A stretch of DNA of 52,776 nucleotides, taken from contig NZ_JAIRBM010000028.1 in assembly GCF_020089865.1 (NCBI RefSeq), positions 1-52,776 of the forward strand, written 5' to 3'. Under the pieces are notes generated by a model, which was not told the DNA's origin, made no database searches, and worked only from the letters and a program-made list of their open reading frames with translations. The position numbers were made by a program, and so were the translations under genes. The DNA comes from Microvirga puerhi. Its GTDB lineage: Bacteria; Pseudomonadota; Alphaproteobacteria; Rhizobiales; Beijerinckiaceae. This document shows, piece after piece, positions 14,726-22,661 of this stretch. The first letter of the stretch is position 1. Each line of letters opens with the position of its first letter.

Positions 14726-15898
14726 ATGACGACCGATCAGTTCACATTCACGGTGGCGAAGACCGACGGTACGGCCCGAACCGGCGAGATTCGCATGCCG
14801 CGCGGAGTGATCCGGACGCCTGCTTTCATGCCGGTCGGCACTGCCGCGACCGTGAAGGCGATGTATCCCGACCAGGTGAAAGCGCTCGGCGCCGACGTGG
14901 TTCTCGGAAACACGTACCACCTCATGCTGCGTCCGGGTGCCGAACGTGTGGCGAAGCTCGGTGGTCTGCACAAGTTCATGAACTGGCCCTATCCGATTCT
15001 GACGGATTCCGGCGGGTTCCAGGTCATGTCCCTTGCGGCGTTACGCAAGATCGATGAGACCGGCGTTACGTTCCAGTCGCATATCGACGGCTCGACCCAT
15101 GTGATGACCCCGGAGCGCTCCATCGAGATCCAGGGCCTGCTCGGTTCCGACATTCAGATGCAGCTCGACGAGTGCGTGCGTCTTCCATGTTCCGACGAGG
15201 TGGCCGAGAACGCCATGCGCCTGTCGCTGCGGTGGGCGGAGCGCTGCCGCATCGCTTTTGGCGAGCAGCCCGGCAAGGCCATGTTCGGCATCGTGCAGGG
15301 GGGAGCGGTCGAACGGCTCCGCATCGAAAGCGCGAAGGAACTCGCCAACCTCGACCTCAAGGGCTATGCGATCGGTGGTCTGGCGGTCGGAGAGCCGCAG
15401 GACGTGATGTTGCGGGTGATCGAGGCGGTCGAGCCCCATATGCCCAAGGAGAAGCCGCGCTACCTGATGGGCGTCGGCACGCCGGACGACATCGTCGAGG
15501 CCGTGAGCAGGGGCGTCGACATGTTCGACTGCGTCATGCCGACCCGCGCAGGCCGGCATGGGCAGGTCTTCACGCGTTTCGGGCGCATGAATCTGCGCAA
15601 CGCCAAGCATGCGGAAGACACTCGTCCTCTTGACGAGGGTTCGAAATGCCCGGCGTCCAACGGCTATTCCCGAGCCTATCTCCATCATCTCGTCCGCTCC
15701 AACGAGATCCTCGGCATGATGCTGCTGACCTGGAACAACCTTGCTTACTACCAGGACTTGATGGCCGGCCTGCGAAAGGCCATCGCTGAGGGCCGGCTGG
15801 AAGACCACATTGCCGAGGTGAAGGAAGGCTGGGCGAAGGGTGATCGGGACGGTATCGCCGACCACATCGACAACATGGCGACGGGCGGCGAAGACTGA
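14726..15898 (+). CDS. tgt: Queuine/preQ1 tRNA-guanine transglycosylase
   Basis: The 390-residue protein carries the nucleophile region LTDSGGFQVMSL, the substrate-binding GGLAVGEP and the C-terminal YSRAYLHHL segment. It exchanges guanine 34 for preQ1 in GUN-anticodon tRNAs. The ATG at 14726 follows AAAGAGG. In place of the classic CxCxxC zinc motif the protein reads SKCPAS before NGYSRAYLHH, so only one of the three cysteines is present. The histidine after it is retained. Whether this variant still binds zinc cannot be told from sequence. It forms an operon with queA. Confidence 0.95.
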   Translation: MTTDQFTFTVAKTDGTARTGEIRMPRGVIRTPAFMPVGTAATVKAMYPDQVKALGADVVLGNTYHLMLRPGAERVAKLGGLHKFMNWPYPILTDSGGFQVMSLAALRKIDETGVTFQSHIDGSTHVMTPERSIEIQGLLGSDIQMQLDECVRLPCSDEVAENAMRLSLRWAERCRIAFGEQPGKAMFGIVQGGAVERLRIESAKELANLDLKGYAIGGLAVGEPQDVMLRVIEAVEPHMPKEKPRYLMGVGTPDDIVEAVSRGVDMFDCVMPTRAGRHGQVFTRFGRMNLRNAKHAEDTRPLDEGSKCPASNGYSRAYLHHLVRSNEILGMMLLTWNNLAYYQDLMAGLRKAIAEGRLEDHIAEVKEGWAKGDRDGIADHIDNMATGGED

Positions 15899-16003
15899 TC
15901 GGTCCGCGAGTACTGCCCGGTTTCTATTCAATGATTTGACAGCAGCCGTTCGCCGGGCCGGCCATAGCTCGCCCAGCGCGCTTGACTCCGTCGACTCAGT
16001 ATA

Positions 16004-16031
16004 ATAACCATATGGTTATATAACCGTATGG
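16004..16031. promoter_or_regulatory. ArsR-type operator overlapping the start codon
   Basis: ATAACCATATGGTTAT (16004-16019) is a perfect 16-bp palindrome. Its left half ATAACCATATGG recurs as ATAACCGTATGG at 16020-16031, 16 bp on, and GGTTATATAACC (16014-16025) is a further perfect palindrome linking them. The second copy covers the ATG at 16028. Dyads of this kind precede ArsR/SRPBCC gene pairs and suggest tight autorepression. Confidence 0.7.
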
Positions 16032-16411
16032 CTAATAACGTGAACGCAGCTCAACGCCTCGATGCCACCTTTGCGGCTCTCGCCGATCCGACGAGGCGCG
16101 CCATTCTCGCGCGGCTCTCTCTCGGTGAGGCTTCAGTCTCGGAATTGGCACGGCCCTTCGCTATCAGCCAGCCCGCGATCTCCAAGCATCTGAAGGTGCT
16201 GGAAGAGGCGGGCCTCATCAGCCGCGGTCGGGAGGCGCAGAAGCGTCCCTGCCGTCTCGTCGGAAAACCGCTCGCCGATATCAGCGAATGGCTTGAGGCT
16301 TATCGCCGCCATTGGGAGGGCAACTTCCAGCGCCTCGATGCCTTGCTCGACGAACTGAAAGCCCAGGAACCACAAGCGGGCGCGGAGCGCCCTGAAGGAG
16401 GAAGCTTATGA
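16028..16411 (+). CDS. ArsR-family winged-helix regulator
   Basis: The 127-residue protein starts MANNVNAAQRLDATFAALADPTRR and contains a compact winged helix-turn-helix (VSELARPFAISQPAISKHLKVLEEAGLI, about 37-64). There is no Cys-rich metal-binding ELCVCDL motif, so it belongs to the non-metal ArsR group usually paired with an AHSA1/SRPBCC protein. Its stop overlaps the next start (ATGA), showing cotranslation. The palindromic operator over its start codon indicates autoregulation. Confidence 0.9.
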   Translation: MANNVNAAQRLDATFAALADPTRRAILARLSLGEASVSELARPFAISQPAISKHLKVLEEAGLISRGREAQKRPCRLVGKPLADISEWLEAYRRHWEGNFQRLDALLDELKAQEPQAGAERPEGGSL

Positions 16412-16920
16412 AGAACGCCGGAACATTGGTCGTGACGACACCCTCGGACCGCGAGATCGTCATGACGAGGGTCTTCGACGCGCCGCGCGATCTGGTCTTC
16501 GACGCCCACACCAAGCCACAGCTCTTGAAGCGGTGGCTTACGGGTCCCGATGGCTGGACGATGGACGTCTGCGACGTCGACCTGCGAGTCGGAGGTACCT
16601 ATCGCTTCGTCTGGCGTCACGCGGCCGGTGGCAGCGAGATGGGAATGGGCGGTGTCTATCGCGAGATCGTGCGGCCGGAGTGCATCGTGCAGACCGAGCG
16701 CTTCGATCAGGCCTGGTATCCGGGCGAGGGGCTCGGAACGCTGGTTCTGCGGGAGCAGGACGGTCGGACGACCCTGACGAGCACGATGCTCTACGAGTCG
16801 AAAGAGACCCGCGACATGGTTCTCAAGTCCGGCATGGAGGGTGGCGTGTCGGCGAGTTACGACCGGCTTGCGACTGTACTGGAATCGCAGATATCTGGCG
16901 CGACGAAGGGCGCGGCCTGA
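16408..16920 (+). CDS. SRPBCC (AHSA1-like) family protein
   Basis: The 170-residue protein has the START-like hydrophobic-pocket fold of the activator of Hsp90 ATPase homologue 1 family. Typical features are TRVFDAPRDLVFDAHTKP, the tryptophan-rich LLKRWLTGPDGW, VGGTYRFVWR and a C-terminal helix MEGGVSASYDRLATVLE. Members bind small hydrophobic ligands and usually sit in an operon with an ArsR regulator, as here with a 4-bp overlap. The natural ligand is unknown. A strong bidirectional hairpin follows at 16932-16969. Confidence 0.9.
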   Translation: MKNAGTLVVTTPSDREIVMTRVFDAPRDLVFDAHTKPQLLKRWLTGPDGWTMDVCDVDLRVGGTYRFVWRHAAGGSEMGMGGVYREIVRPECIVQTERFDQAWYPGEGLGTLVLREQDGRTTLTSTMLYESKETRDMVLKSGMEGGVSASYDRLATVLESQISGATKGAA

Positions 16921-16931
16921 TCCTTCCTCGA

Positions 16932-16969
16932 TCGTCATTCCAGGGCCACGTGCGACCCTGGAATGACGA
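16932..16969. terminator. Bidirectional hairpin terminator
   Basis: TCGTCATTCCAGGG at 16932-16945 pairs perfectly with CCCTGGAATGACGA at 16956-16969 around a 10-nt loop. It lies between the convergent ends of the SRPBCC gene (stop 16920) and the ThDP enzyme gene (stop 16978), so it can end transcription from both sides. Confidence 0.75.
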
Positions 16970-16977
16970 GTTGGTCG

Positions 16978-19371
16978 TCAGCCCAAGGCGCGCAAGTGCC
17001 GGATCGGTCGACCCGGCGCGATCATTTCCGCAGCGGCAATGATGCCTTGCGCGTCGATGCCGAAATGGCGGTAAAGATCCTGCACAGTGCCGGTTTGGCC
17101 GAAATGCTCGACGCCGAGCGAGCGCGTGCGATGACCCATGACCGAGCCGAGCCACGCCAACGTCGCCGGGTGACCGTCAAGAACCGTGACCAGCCCGCAA
17201 TGGAGGGGCACTTCACCAAGCAGGCGCTCGATATGGCTGCGCGCATGGACGAGCCCACGCTCACGGGCGCGCTGCGCTGCCGTCCACCCGGCATTCAAGC
17301 GGTCTGCCGACGTGATGGCAAGCAGACCTACATCGCGACGGTCCTCCGCCATGAGGCCTAGAGCCTCGATGGCTTCCGGCGCCACCGCGCCCGTATAGGC
17401 GACCACGACCTGGGCATTGGGGCCTGGCTTTCGCATCCAGTAGGCGCCATCGACGATGTCGGACGCGAGATCCGGGCTCATATCCCGCTGCGGCTGGTCG
17501 ACGCTGCGCGTCGACAGGCGCAGATAGACGGACCCGCCGGTCTCGTCACGCAACCAGGACCGTTCGTTCGGCTCGCCTTCCCCGTCGCGCTGCAGGTAGT
17601 CGAAAGCCCAGCGGAGGATCACCGAAAGCTCGTCCACGAAGGCCGGCTCGAAAGAGGCGAGCCCATCCTGGGCCATGCCGATGAGAGGCGTTCCGATCGA
17701 CTGATGCGCTCCGCCTTCCGGGGCAAGCGTGACGCCGGAGGGCGTCGCGGCGACGATGAACCGGGCGTCCTGGTAGCAGGCATAGTTCAGGGCATCGAGA
17801 CCACGGGCGATGAACGGGTCGTACAGGGTGCCGATCGGCAGGAGCCGCTCGCCGAACAGGGAATGCGACAGCCCCAGCGCCGAAAGCAGGATGAACAGGT
17901 TCATCTCGGCGATGCCGAGTTCGATATGCTGCCCCTTCGGGCTGAAGTCCCAGGTGAAGGTGGATGGAATGCGTTCGGATCGGAAGATGTCCCTCATCTC
18001 CTCCCTGGCGAACAGGCCACGGCGGTTCACCCACGCTCCGAGATTGGTCGAGACGGTCACGTCCGGGGCGGTCGTGACAATACGATCCGCCAGGGGCTCA
18101 CTGGAGCGCGCGAGCTCGTTGAGGATGAGACCAAACCCCTGCTGGGTCGACATGGTCGGCTGCTGCGGCGTGACGAGCGCAGCCGGGACAGGCACTTTCT
18201 CTGCTTCGTAACGGCGCTTGCCGCGTGCATTGAACGGGACCGAGGCCAGGAACCGCTCGAGATCCGCCTGCGGCAGGCTCAAGCCATCGAACTTGTCCCA
18301 TTCATGTCCGGGCCGCACCTCGGCGCTGGCACGGAAACCTTCCATCTGGGCCGGAGTGAGCAAGCCGGCGTGATTGTCCTTATGGCCGGCGAGCGGCAGG
18401 CCGAAGCCTTTGATCGTATAGGCGATGAAGACGGTCGGCCGGTCATGGTCGACGGCCTCGAAGGCTTGGAGCAGGCTCGGCAGGTCGTGTCCGCCGAGAT
18501 TGGACATGAGCCGTGCCAGCTCCGCGTCGGAGCGCCGCTCAATGAGGCGTGTCACGTCACCCTGGTCGCCCAGATCATCCAGGAGACGCTTGCGCCAAGC
18601 CGCCCCGCCCTGGAAGGTGAGGGCGGAGTAGAGCTGATTGGGACACGAATCGATCCACTCGCGCAGGCGTTCGCCTCCAGGCTCGCGGAAGGCCTCCTGC
18701 ATCAGCGAGCCATGCTTGAGCACCACCACGTCCCAGCCGAAAGACCGGAAGAGCGCTTCGAAGCGGGCATAAAGCCCCTCACGCACGACCGCGTCGAGGC
18801 TCTGGCGGTTGTAGTCGATGATCCACCAGGTGTTCCGCAGACCCTGCTTCCAGCCTTCCAGGAGAGCTTCGAAGATGTTGCCTTCGTCCATCTCCGCATC
18901 GCCGACGAGGGCGATCATGCGGCCTTCCGGGTTCTCCTTCCGCCAACCATGGGCCTTGACGTAGTCCTGGACGAGGCTCGCAAAGAGGGTCTGGGCGACG
19001 CCGAGGCCCACCGAACCCGTGGAGAAATCGACATCGTCGATGTCCTTGGTCCGGGAAGGGTAGGACTGCGCCCCCTTATAGCCGCGGAAGTTCTCGAGCT
19101 TTTCGCGGGTCTGGTGACCCAAGAGATACTGGATGGCATGGAAGATCGGGCTCGCATGGGGCTTTACCGCCACGCGATCCTCGGGCTTCAGCACCGCGAG
19201 GTAGAGGGCCGTCATGATCGTGGAAAGCGAAGCGGACGAGGCCTGATGTCCCCCGATCTTCAACCCGTCCCGATTGGAGCGCAGATGATTGGCATTGTGG
19301 ATCGTCCAACTGGAAAGCCAGAGGATCTTGCGCTCGAACTCGGTCAGGTAGGGCAGGCGGGGATCGGTCAT
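16978..19371 (-). CDS. AceE-like ThDP-dependent 2-oxoacid dehydrogenase E1 / transketolase-type enzyme
   Basis: The 797-residue protein has the homodimeric E1 layout. An N-terminal ThDP domain carries GDAEMDEGN (157-165) with a later N in IDYNRQSLD. The Pyr domain (about 400-600) has FGERLLPIGTLYDPFIARGLDALNY and GVTLAPEGGAHQS, and a transketolase C-terminal domain follows. AceE proteins are about 890 residues, so this is a shorter paralogue, often annotated as transketolase. It probably decarboxylates pyruvate or another 2-oxoacid. It lies downstream of a MctP-type symporter and DUF3311 gene on the same strand (78-bp gap), which fits monocarboxylate use. No E2 or E3 gene is adjacent, so it must borrow them or act alone. 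Confidence 0.85.
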   Translation of the reverse strand: MTDPRLPYLTEFERKILWLSSWTIHNANHLRSNRDGLKIGGHQASSASLSTIMTALYLAVLKPEDRVAVKPHASPIFHAIQYLLGHQTREKLENFRGYKGAQSYPSRTKDIDDVDFSTGSVGLGVAQTLFASLVQDYVKAHGWRKENPEGRMIALVGDAEMDEGNIFEALLEGWKQGLRNTWWIIDYNRQSLDAVVREGLYARFEALFRSFGWDVVVLKHGSLMQEAFREPGGERLREWIDSCPNQLYSALTFQGGAAWRKRLLDDLGDQGDVTRLIERRSDAELARLMSNLGGHDLPSLLQAFEAVDHDRPTVFIAYTIKGFGLPLAGHKDNHAGLLTPAQMEGFRASAEVRPGHEWDKFDGLSLPQADLERFLASVPFNARGKRRYEAEKVPVPAALVTPQQPTMSTQQGFGLILNELARSSEPLADRIVTTAPDVTVSTNLGAWVNRRGLFAREEMRDIFRSERIPSTFTWDFSPKGQHIELGIAEMNLFILLSALGLSHSLFGERLLPIGTLYDPFIARGLDALNYACYQDARFIVAATPSGVTLAPEGGAHQSIGTPLIGMAQDGLASFEPAFVDELSVILRWAFDYLQRDGEGEPNERSWLRDETGGSVYLRLSTRSVDQPQRDMSPDLASDIVDGAYWMRKPGPNAQVVVAYTGAVAPEAIEALGLMAEDRRDVGLLAITSADRLNAGWTAAQRARERGLVHARSHIERLLGEVPLHCGLVTVLDGHPATLAWLGSVMGHRTRSLGVEHFGQTGTVQDLYRHFGIDAQGIIAAAEMIAPGRPIRHLRALG

Positions 19372-19449
19372 CGTGCCAACTCGGAAATGCGGTTGCTCCG
19401 AGGATAGACACTGGTTCTCGCGCGGACAATCACGACAGGCGTCGGGCTG

Positions 19450-20988
19450 CTACATTTGATAGTCTGCTGCCGCCGTCTGGTCCTCCCCACGGGTCCCTCG
19501 GACCGGGTTGAGCAGGGCAGACAGCACAATCGACAACGCAAAGTTCAAGCCAAGCGCATAAAGCGCCGCGTAGCCGGGAATGGTAAGGCTGCCGAGCGAA
19601 AGGGGCACGACGGCTGACTGGAACGCCTGCGATGCGGCCATCCAGGTTCCGGTCAGGATGCCGACAGCCCAGCCGATCAGGAGCGCCCAGGGGTTCAGCC
19701 AGGGCGTGTAAAGGCTCACGATGACGGCAGGAATGGTCTGGCTGATCCAGATGCCGCCCAGAAGCTGGAGTTGAATCGCATATTGCAGCGGCAGGAAGAT
19801 AATGAAGACAAGCGCTCCGAATTTGACGATGAGCGATACGATCTTCGCATTCTTCGCCTCCTGCTGCGGTGTCCGGTCCGGATTGATGAACGGGACGTAG
19901 ATGTTGCGCGTGAACAGATTCGAGGCCGCTATCGACATGATCGCTGCCGGGACGAGACCCCCGATGGCAATGGCGGCGAAGGCGACGCCCGCAAACCAGC
20001 TCGGGAAGGTGTGGAGGATAAGCGCCGGGACGGCGAAGTTCGTTCCGTAGCGCGCGAATTGATCGGCGAATTCCGGCAATTTGTTCACGTTGAGTGCGAG
20101 CGCCATGAATCCTGTCAGGGCCAGAAGGCCGAGGAGGAAGGAATAGGCCGGCAGATAGGCTGCGTTGCGACGGATCACCTCGCGTCCACTCGAACTCAGG
20201 ATTGCGGTGACGGTGTGAGGATAGAGAAACAGGGCGAAGGCGGAACCGAGCGCCAGGGTCGCATAGGCGGAGTATTGTCCTAGATTTCCATCCTTCGGAG
20301 AGGTGAGAAGCAGCTTCGACTCAGGCACTGCCGCAAACAGATTCCCATACCCGCCAAGCTCGATCGGAATCACGACGACCATCGCGATGACCGTGACATA
20401 GATCAACAGATCCTTGACGACCGCGATCATCGCCGGTGCACGCAGTCCGCTCGTGTAGGTGAAGGCGGCCAGAATCACGAATGCGATGATGAGCGGCAGG
20501 TCGCCAAGGAACCCCTGGGCCTGCACGCCCATGGCGCCGATCACCACTTCGATGCCCAGAAGTTGGAGCGCGATGTAGGGCATGGTCGCAATAATGCCCG
20601 TCAGCGCAATGGCGAGGGCAAGCCAGCGATTGCCATAGCGCCCTTGGACGAAGTCGGCTGCCGTAATGTAGTTGTGCTTGTGTGCCACTGCCCACATGCG
20701 TGGCAGAATCAGGAAGACCAGCGGGTAGACGATGATCGTGTAGGGCAGGGCGAAGAAGCCGATCGCGCCTGCGCCGAAAACGAGGGCCGGCACTGCGATG
20801 AAGGTGTAGGCCGTGTAGGCGTCGCCGCCGAGCAGGAACCAGACAACCAGCGTGCCGAGCCGCCGGCCGGCGAGACCCCACTCATGCAGCAGATCGAGGT
20901 CCCCCCGCCGCCAGTTTGCGGCAAAGAAGCCGAGGACCGTGATGAAACCGAAAAGCAGGACGAAGATGATCAGCGCGGTCCAGTTCAT
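19450..20988 (-). CDS. mctP: MctP-like monocarboxylate:sodium/solute symporter
   Basis: The 512-residue inner-membrane protein belongs to the sodium:solute symporter family, with about 13 hydrophobic segments. Its N-terminus has the distinctive RRGDLDLLHEWGLAGRRLG and LLGGDAYTAYTFIAVPAL patterns of MctP. MctP of rhizobia imports lactate, pyruvate, propionate and some amino acids. AGGAGG precedes the ATG at 20988. A DUF3311 gene lies 42 bp upstream, the standard partner. The AceE-like gene downstream suggests the imported substrate is a 2-oxoacid or its precursor. Confidence 0.88.
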   Translation of the reverse strand: MNWTALIIFVLLFGFITVLGFFAANWRRGDLDLLHEWGLAGRRLGTLVVWFLLGGDAYTAYTFIAVPALVFGAGAIGFFALPYTIIVYPLVFLILPRMWAVAHKHNYITAADFVQGRYGNRWLALAIALTGIIATMPYIALQLLGIEVVIGAMGVQAQGFLGDLPLIIAFVILAAFTYTSGLRAPAMIAVVKDLLIYVTVIAMVVVIPIELGGYGNLFAAVPESKLLLTSPKDGNLGQYSAYATLALGSAFALFLYPHTVTAILSSSGREVIRRNAAYLPAYSFLLGLLALTGFMALALNVNKLPEFADQFARYGTNFAVPALILHTFPSWFAGVAFAAIAIGGLVPAAIMSIAASNLFTRNIYVPFINPDRTPQQEAKNAKIVSLIVKFGALVFIIFLPLQYAIQLQLLGGIWISQTIPAVIVSLYTPWLNPWALLIGWAVGILTGTWMAASQAFQSAVVPLSLGSLTIPGYAALYALGLNFALSIVLSALLNPVRGTRGEDQTAAADYQM

Positions 20989-21030
20989 GTTCGTCCTCCT
21001 CGGGACAAACGACCCGCAAGGCGAAAGGCT

Positions 21031-21234
21031 CTAGCCGGTCAGGCGGCGCACCAGAACGATCAGGCCCGAGGTGATGAAAACCCAGGCAAATTGATACCAG
21101 TAGAAGAATGGGACGCCCCAGAGCCGTGGCTCGATCGAATTATAGAACGGCACCCAGAGCAGGGCGATGAAGGGTATAATCAGCAACAGGTTCCAGGCGA
21201 GAGAGCGTTGCTGCGGTTCGCGGGGCGCGGGCAT
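21031..21234 (-). CDS. DUF3311 small membrane protein
   Basis: The 67-residue protein starts MPAPREPQQRSLAWNLLL and has two transmembrane helices (about 13-32 and 44-63), the second after the FFYWYQFAWVF motif typical of DUF3311. These proteins sit directly upstream of SSS-family symporters and probably act as a small accessory subunit; the role is inferred from neighbourhood. The ATG at 21234 is preferred to longer in-frame starts because the extension is not hydrophobic or conserved-looking. Confidence 0.85.
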   Translation of the reverse strand: MPAPREPQQRSLAWNLLLIIPFIALLWVPFYNSIEPRLWGVPFFYWYQFAWVFITSGLIVLVRRLTG

Positions 21235-21461
21235 CCGACAGACCCTTTCCCAGACTCGACGTCCTGGTATGACGGCAAGGTGGACGCGAGCCTTCGGTAA
21301 GAAACGGGACGGTTCGCCTTGGTTCCAAAAATCGGTGCTCTTTCGCAGCAAATGCCCGCTTTTTTCGCCAACTTCGGCATGACCGCGGGGAATAACCGGT
21401 CGCTATGGGCATTTTCGATTGACCGCGTCGCCGAGAGCCCCTATTTCGGGCTCACCTCTGG

Positions 21462-21537
21462 GAGCGCGTAGCTCAGCCGGTAGAGCATCTGACTTTTAAT
21501 CAGAGGGTCCTGGGTTCGAGTCCCAGCGCGCTCACCA
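21462..21537 (+). tRNA. tRNA-Lys (anticodon TTT)
   Basis: A complete cloverleaf. The acceptor GAGCGCG pairs with CGCGCTC, the D-arm GCTCAGCCGGTAGAGC is normal, the anticodon stem is TCTGA/TCAGA with loop CTTTTAA (anticodon TTT), and the T-arm CTGGG-TTCGAGT-CCCAG is perfect. An encoded CCA ends at 21537. The 259 bp downstream up to the IclR gene contain no recognisable gene, and I saw no repeat of the tRNA 3' end elsewhere in the window. Confidence 0.97.
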
Positions 21538-21796
21538 TTATTTCCCAGAGGGTTACAGGGCATTGTTGAAGCTTAGCTTCATGCCCTGTTGTCGGCTCTT
21601 GTTCTTGAACAGTTCTGCGAGACCACGGGTGAACACTCTCGCGTCCTTCGCCGGCGCGACAGGTATGACGAGCGGCAAAGTCGGAATGAACAGGACGAGA
21701 GCGAAGGGGACCCGAACGTGGTCTTTCCACCTCGGCGAATCCGATTTCAATTTGTTCGCGTCTCGGAATCCTTCCTTCGGTAAGCGCTTTCGTACC

Positions 21797-22552
21797 CTAC
21801 AACACCCACCGCTTGTCGCCGATGCGGGTACCGAAGCTCCGGGCGAACATGAGGAGTGCGTCGATAATCGGCTGATCTCCGGTCTTTTCGATTGAAAACA
21901 ACGGGTACGAAACGCTGATGGCAACGCCCATCGACTTCTGCGGATCCTCGAACCCCACGGAGATCGCCTTCACGCCCTCAAACAGTTCCTGATTCGAAAC
22001 CGCATAGCCCCGCATTCGCGTCATGGCGATATCGCGCAGCAACTCATCAATGGATGTCTTGGTCTGCGTCGTCAGCGACTCCGGATCGGCGGAGAAGAGT
22101 GCGCGGATCTCCTGGTCGGACTTGAGAGCGAGCAATGCCTTGCCCATGGCCGCGGCATGAGCCGGCAACCTGTGGCCCGGTTCGACCGCGAATTGGATAG
22201 GCTGGGGACCTCGAACTGTCTTGAGAACAAGGACCTCCGTACCTGAGGGCACGCCCAGCCATACCGTGTGCTCCGTCTGGCGAGCGAGTTCCTCCATTTC
22301 CTTCCGGGCCTCTTCCACCAAGTCGAAGTTCCGGTGGAAGCTCGCAGCAATCTCCACCGACAGGATACCTGCCCGATATCGTTGCGTGACGGGATCCTGT
22401 TCGAGCAGTCCGCCTCGAGCGAGGGATGCCAGAAGCCGCGAGGCATTGCCTCTCGTCATCTTGAGGTGACGGCTGGTTTCCCCAACCCGCAACTCTCCAC
22501 CGCTGTCGACGAGGAGCCGGAGGGCGCTCATCGCCTTGTCTATGGATTTCAT
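21797..22552 (-). CDS. IclR-family transcriptional regulator
   Basis: The 251-residue protein has an N-terminal winged helix-turn-helix (VGETSRHLKMTRGNASRLLASLARGGLL, about 23-50) and a GAF-like effector domain with the family signature LPAHAAAMGKALLA (about 128-141) and the substrate-region SVGFEDPQKSMGVAISVSYP. It is divergent from the ThDP enzyme gene, with a 109-bp shared promoter region containing a near-perfect 21-bp dyad. It most likely controls the ThDP enzyme and ABC transporter genes in response to a small carboxylate. Confidence 0.9.
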   Translation of the reverse strand: MKSIDKAMSALRLLVDSGGELRVGETSRHLKMTRGNASRLLASLARGGLLEQDPVTQRYRAGILSVEIAASFHRNFDLVEEARKEMEELARQTEHTVWLGVPSGTEVLVLKTVRGPQPIQFAVEPGHRLPAHAAAMGKALLALKSDQEIRALFSADPESLTTQTKTSIDELLRDIAMTRMRGYAVSNQELFEGVKAISVGFEDPQKSMGVAISVSYPLFSIEKTGDQPIIDALLMFARSFGTRIGDKRWVL

Positions 22553-22617
22553 GGATCCTGTTCTTCTCTTTAGTCGCTTGACGGAAGGTAAAACGCGTGC
22601 CTACGATAATAAACAAC

Positions 22618-22638
22618 ATGTTGTATATTATGCAACAT
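22618..22638. promoter_or_regulatory. Probable IclR operator
   Basis: ATGTTG at 22618-22623 mirrors CAACAT at 22633-22638 across TATATTATG, giving a 21-bp dyad broken only at the centre and one symmetric pair. A perfect ACAACATGTTGT palindrome (22613-22624) overlaps its left arm. It lies between the divergent IclR and ThDP enzyme genes. Confidence 0.6.
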
Positions 22639-22661
22639 TCAAATGAACGAGGGAGGATGGA

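Noticed and set aside
17704..19407. 567-residue plus-strand open frame
   Set aside because: It is antisense to the AceE-like gene, has no recognisable domain and its composition (His, Arg, Gly rich) is typical of a mirror frame in GC-rich DNA.
21462..21796. tRNA-Lys as a genomic-island attachment site
   Set aside because: No integrase gene and no second copy of the tRNA 3' end was seen in the window, so there is nothing to support an island boundary.
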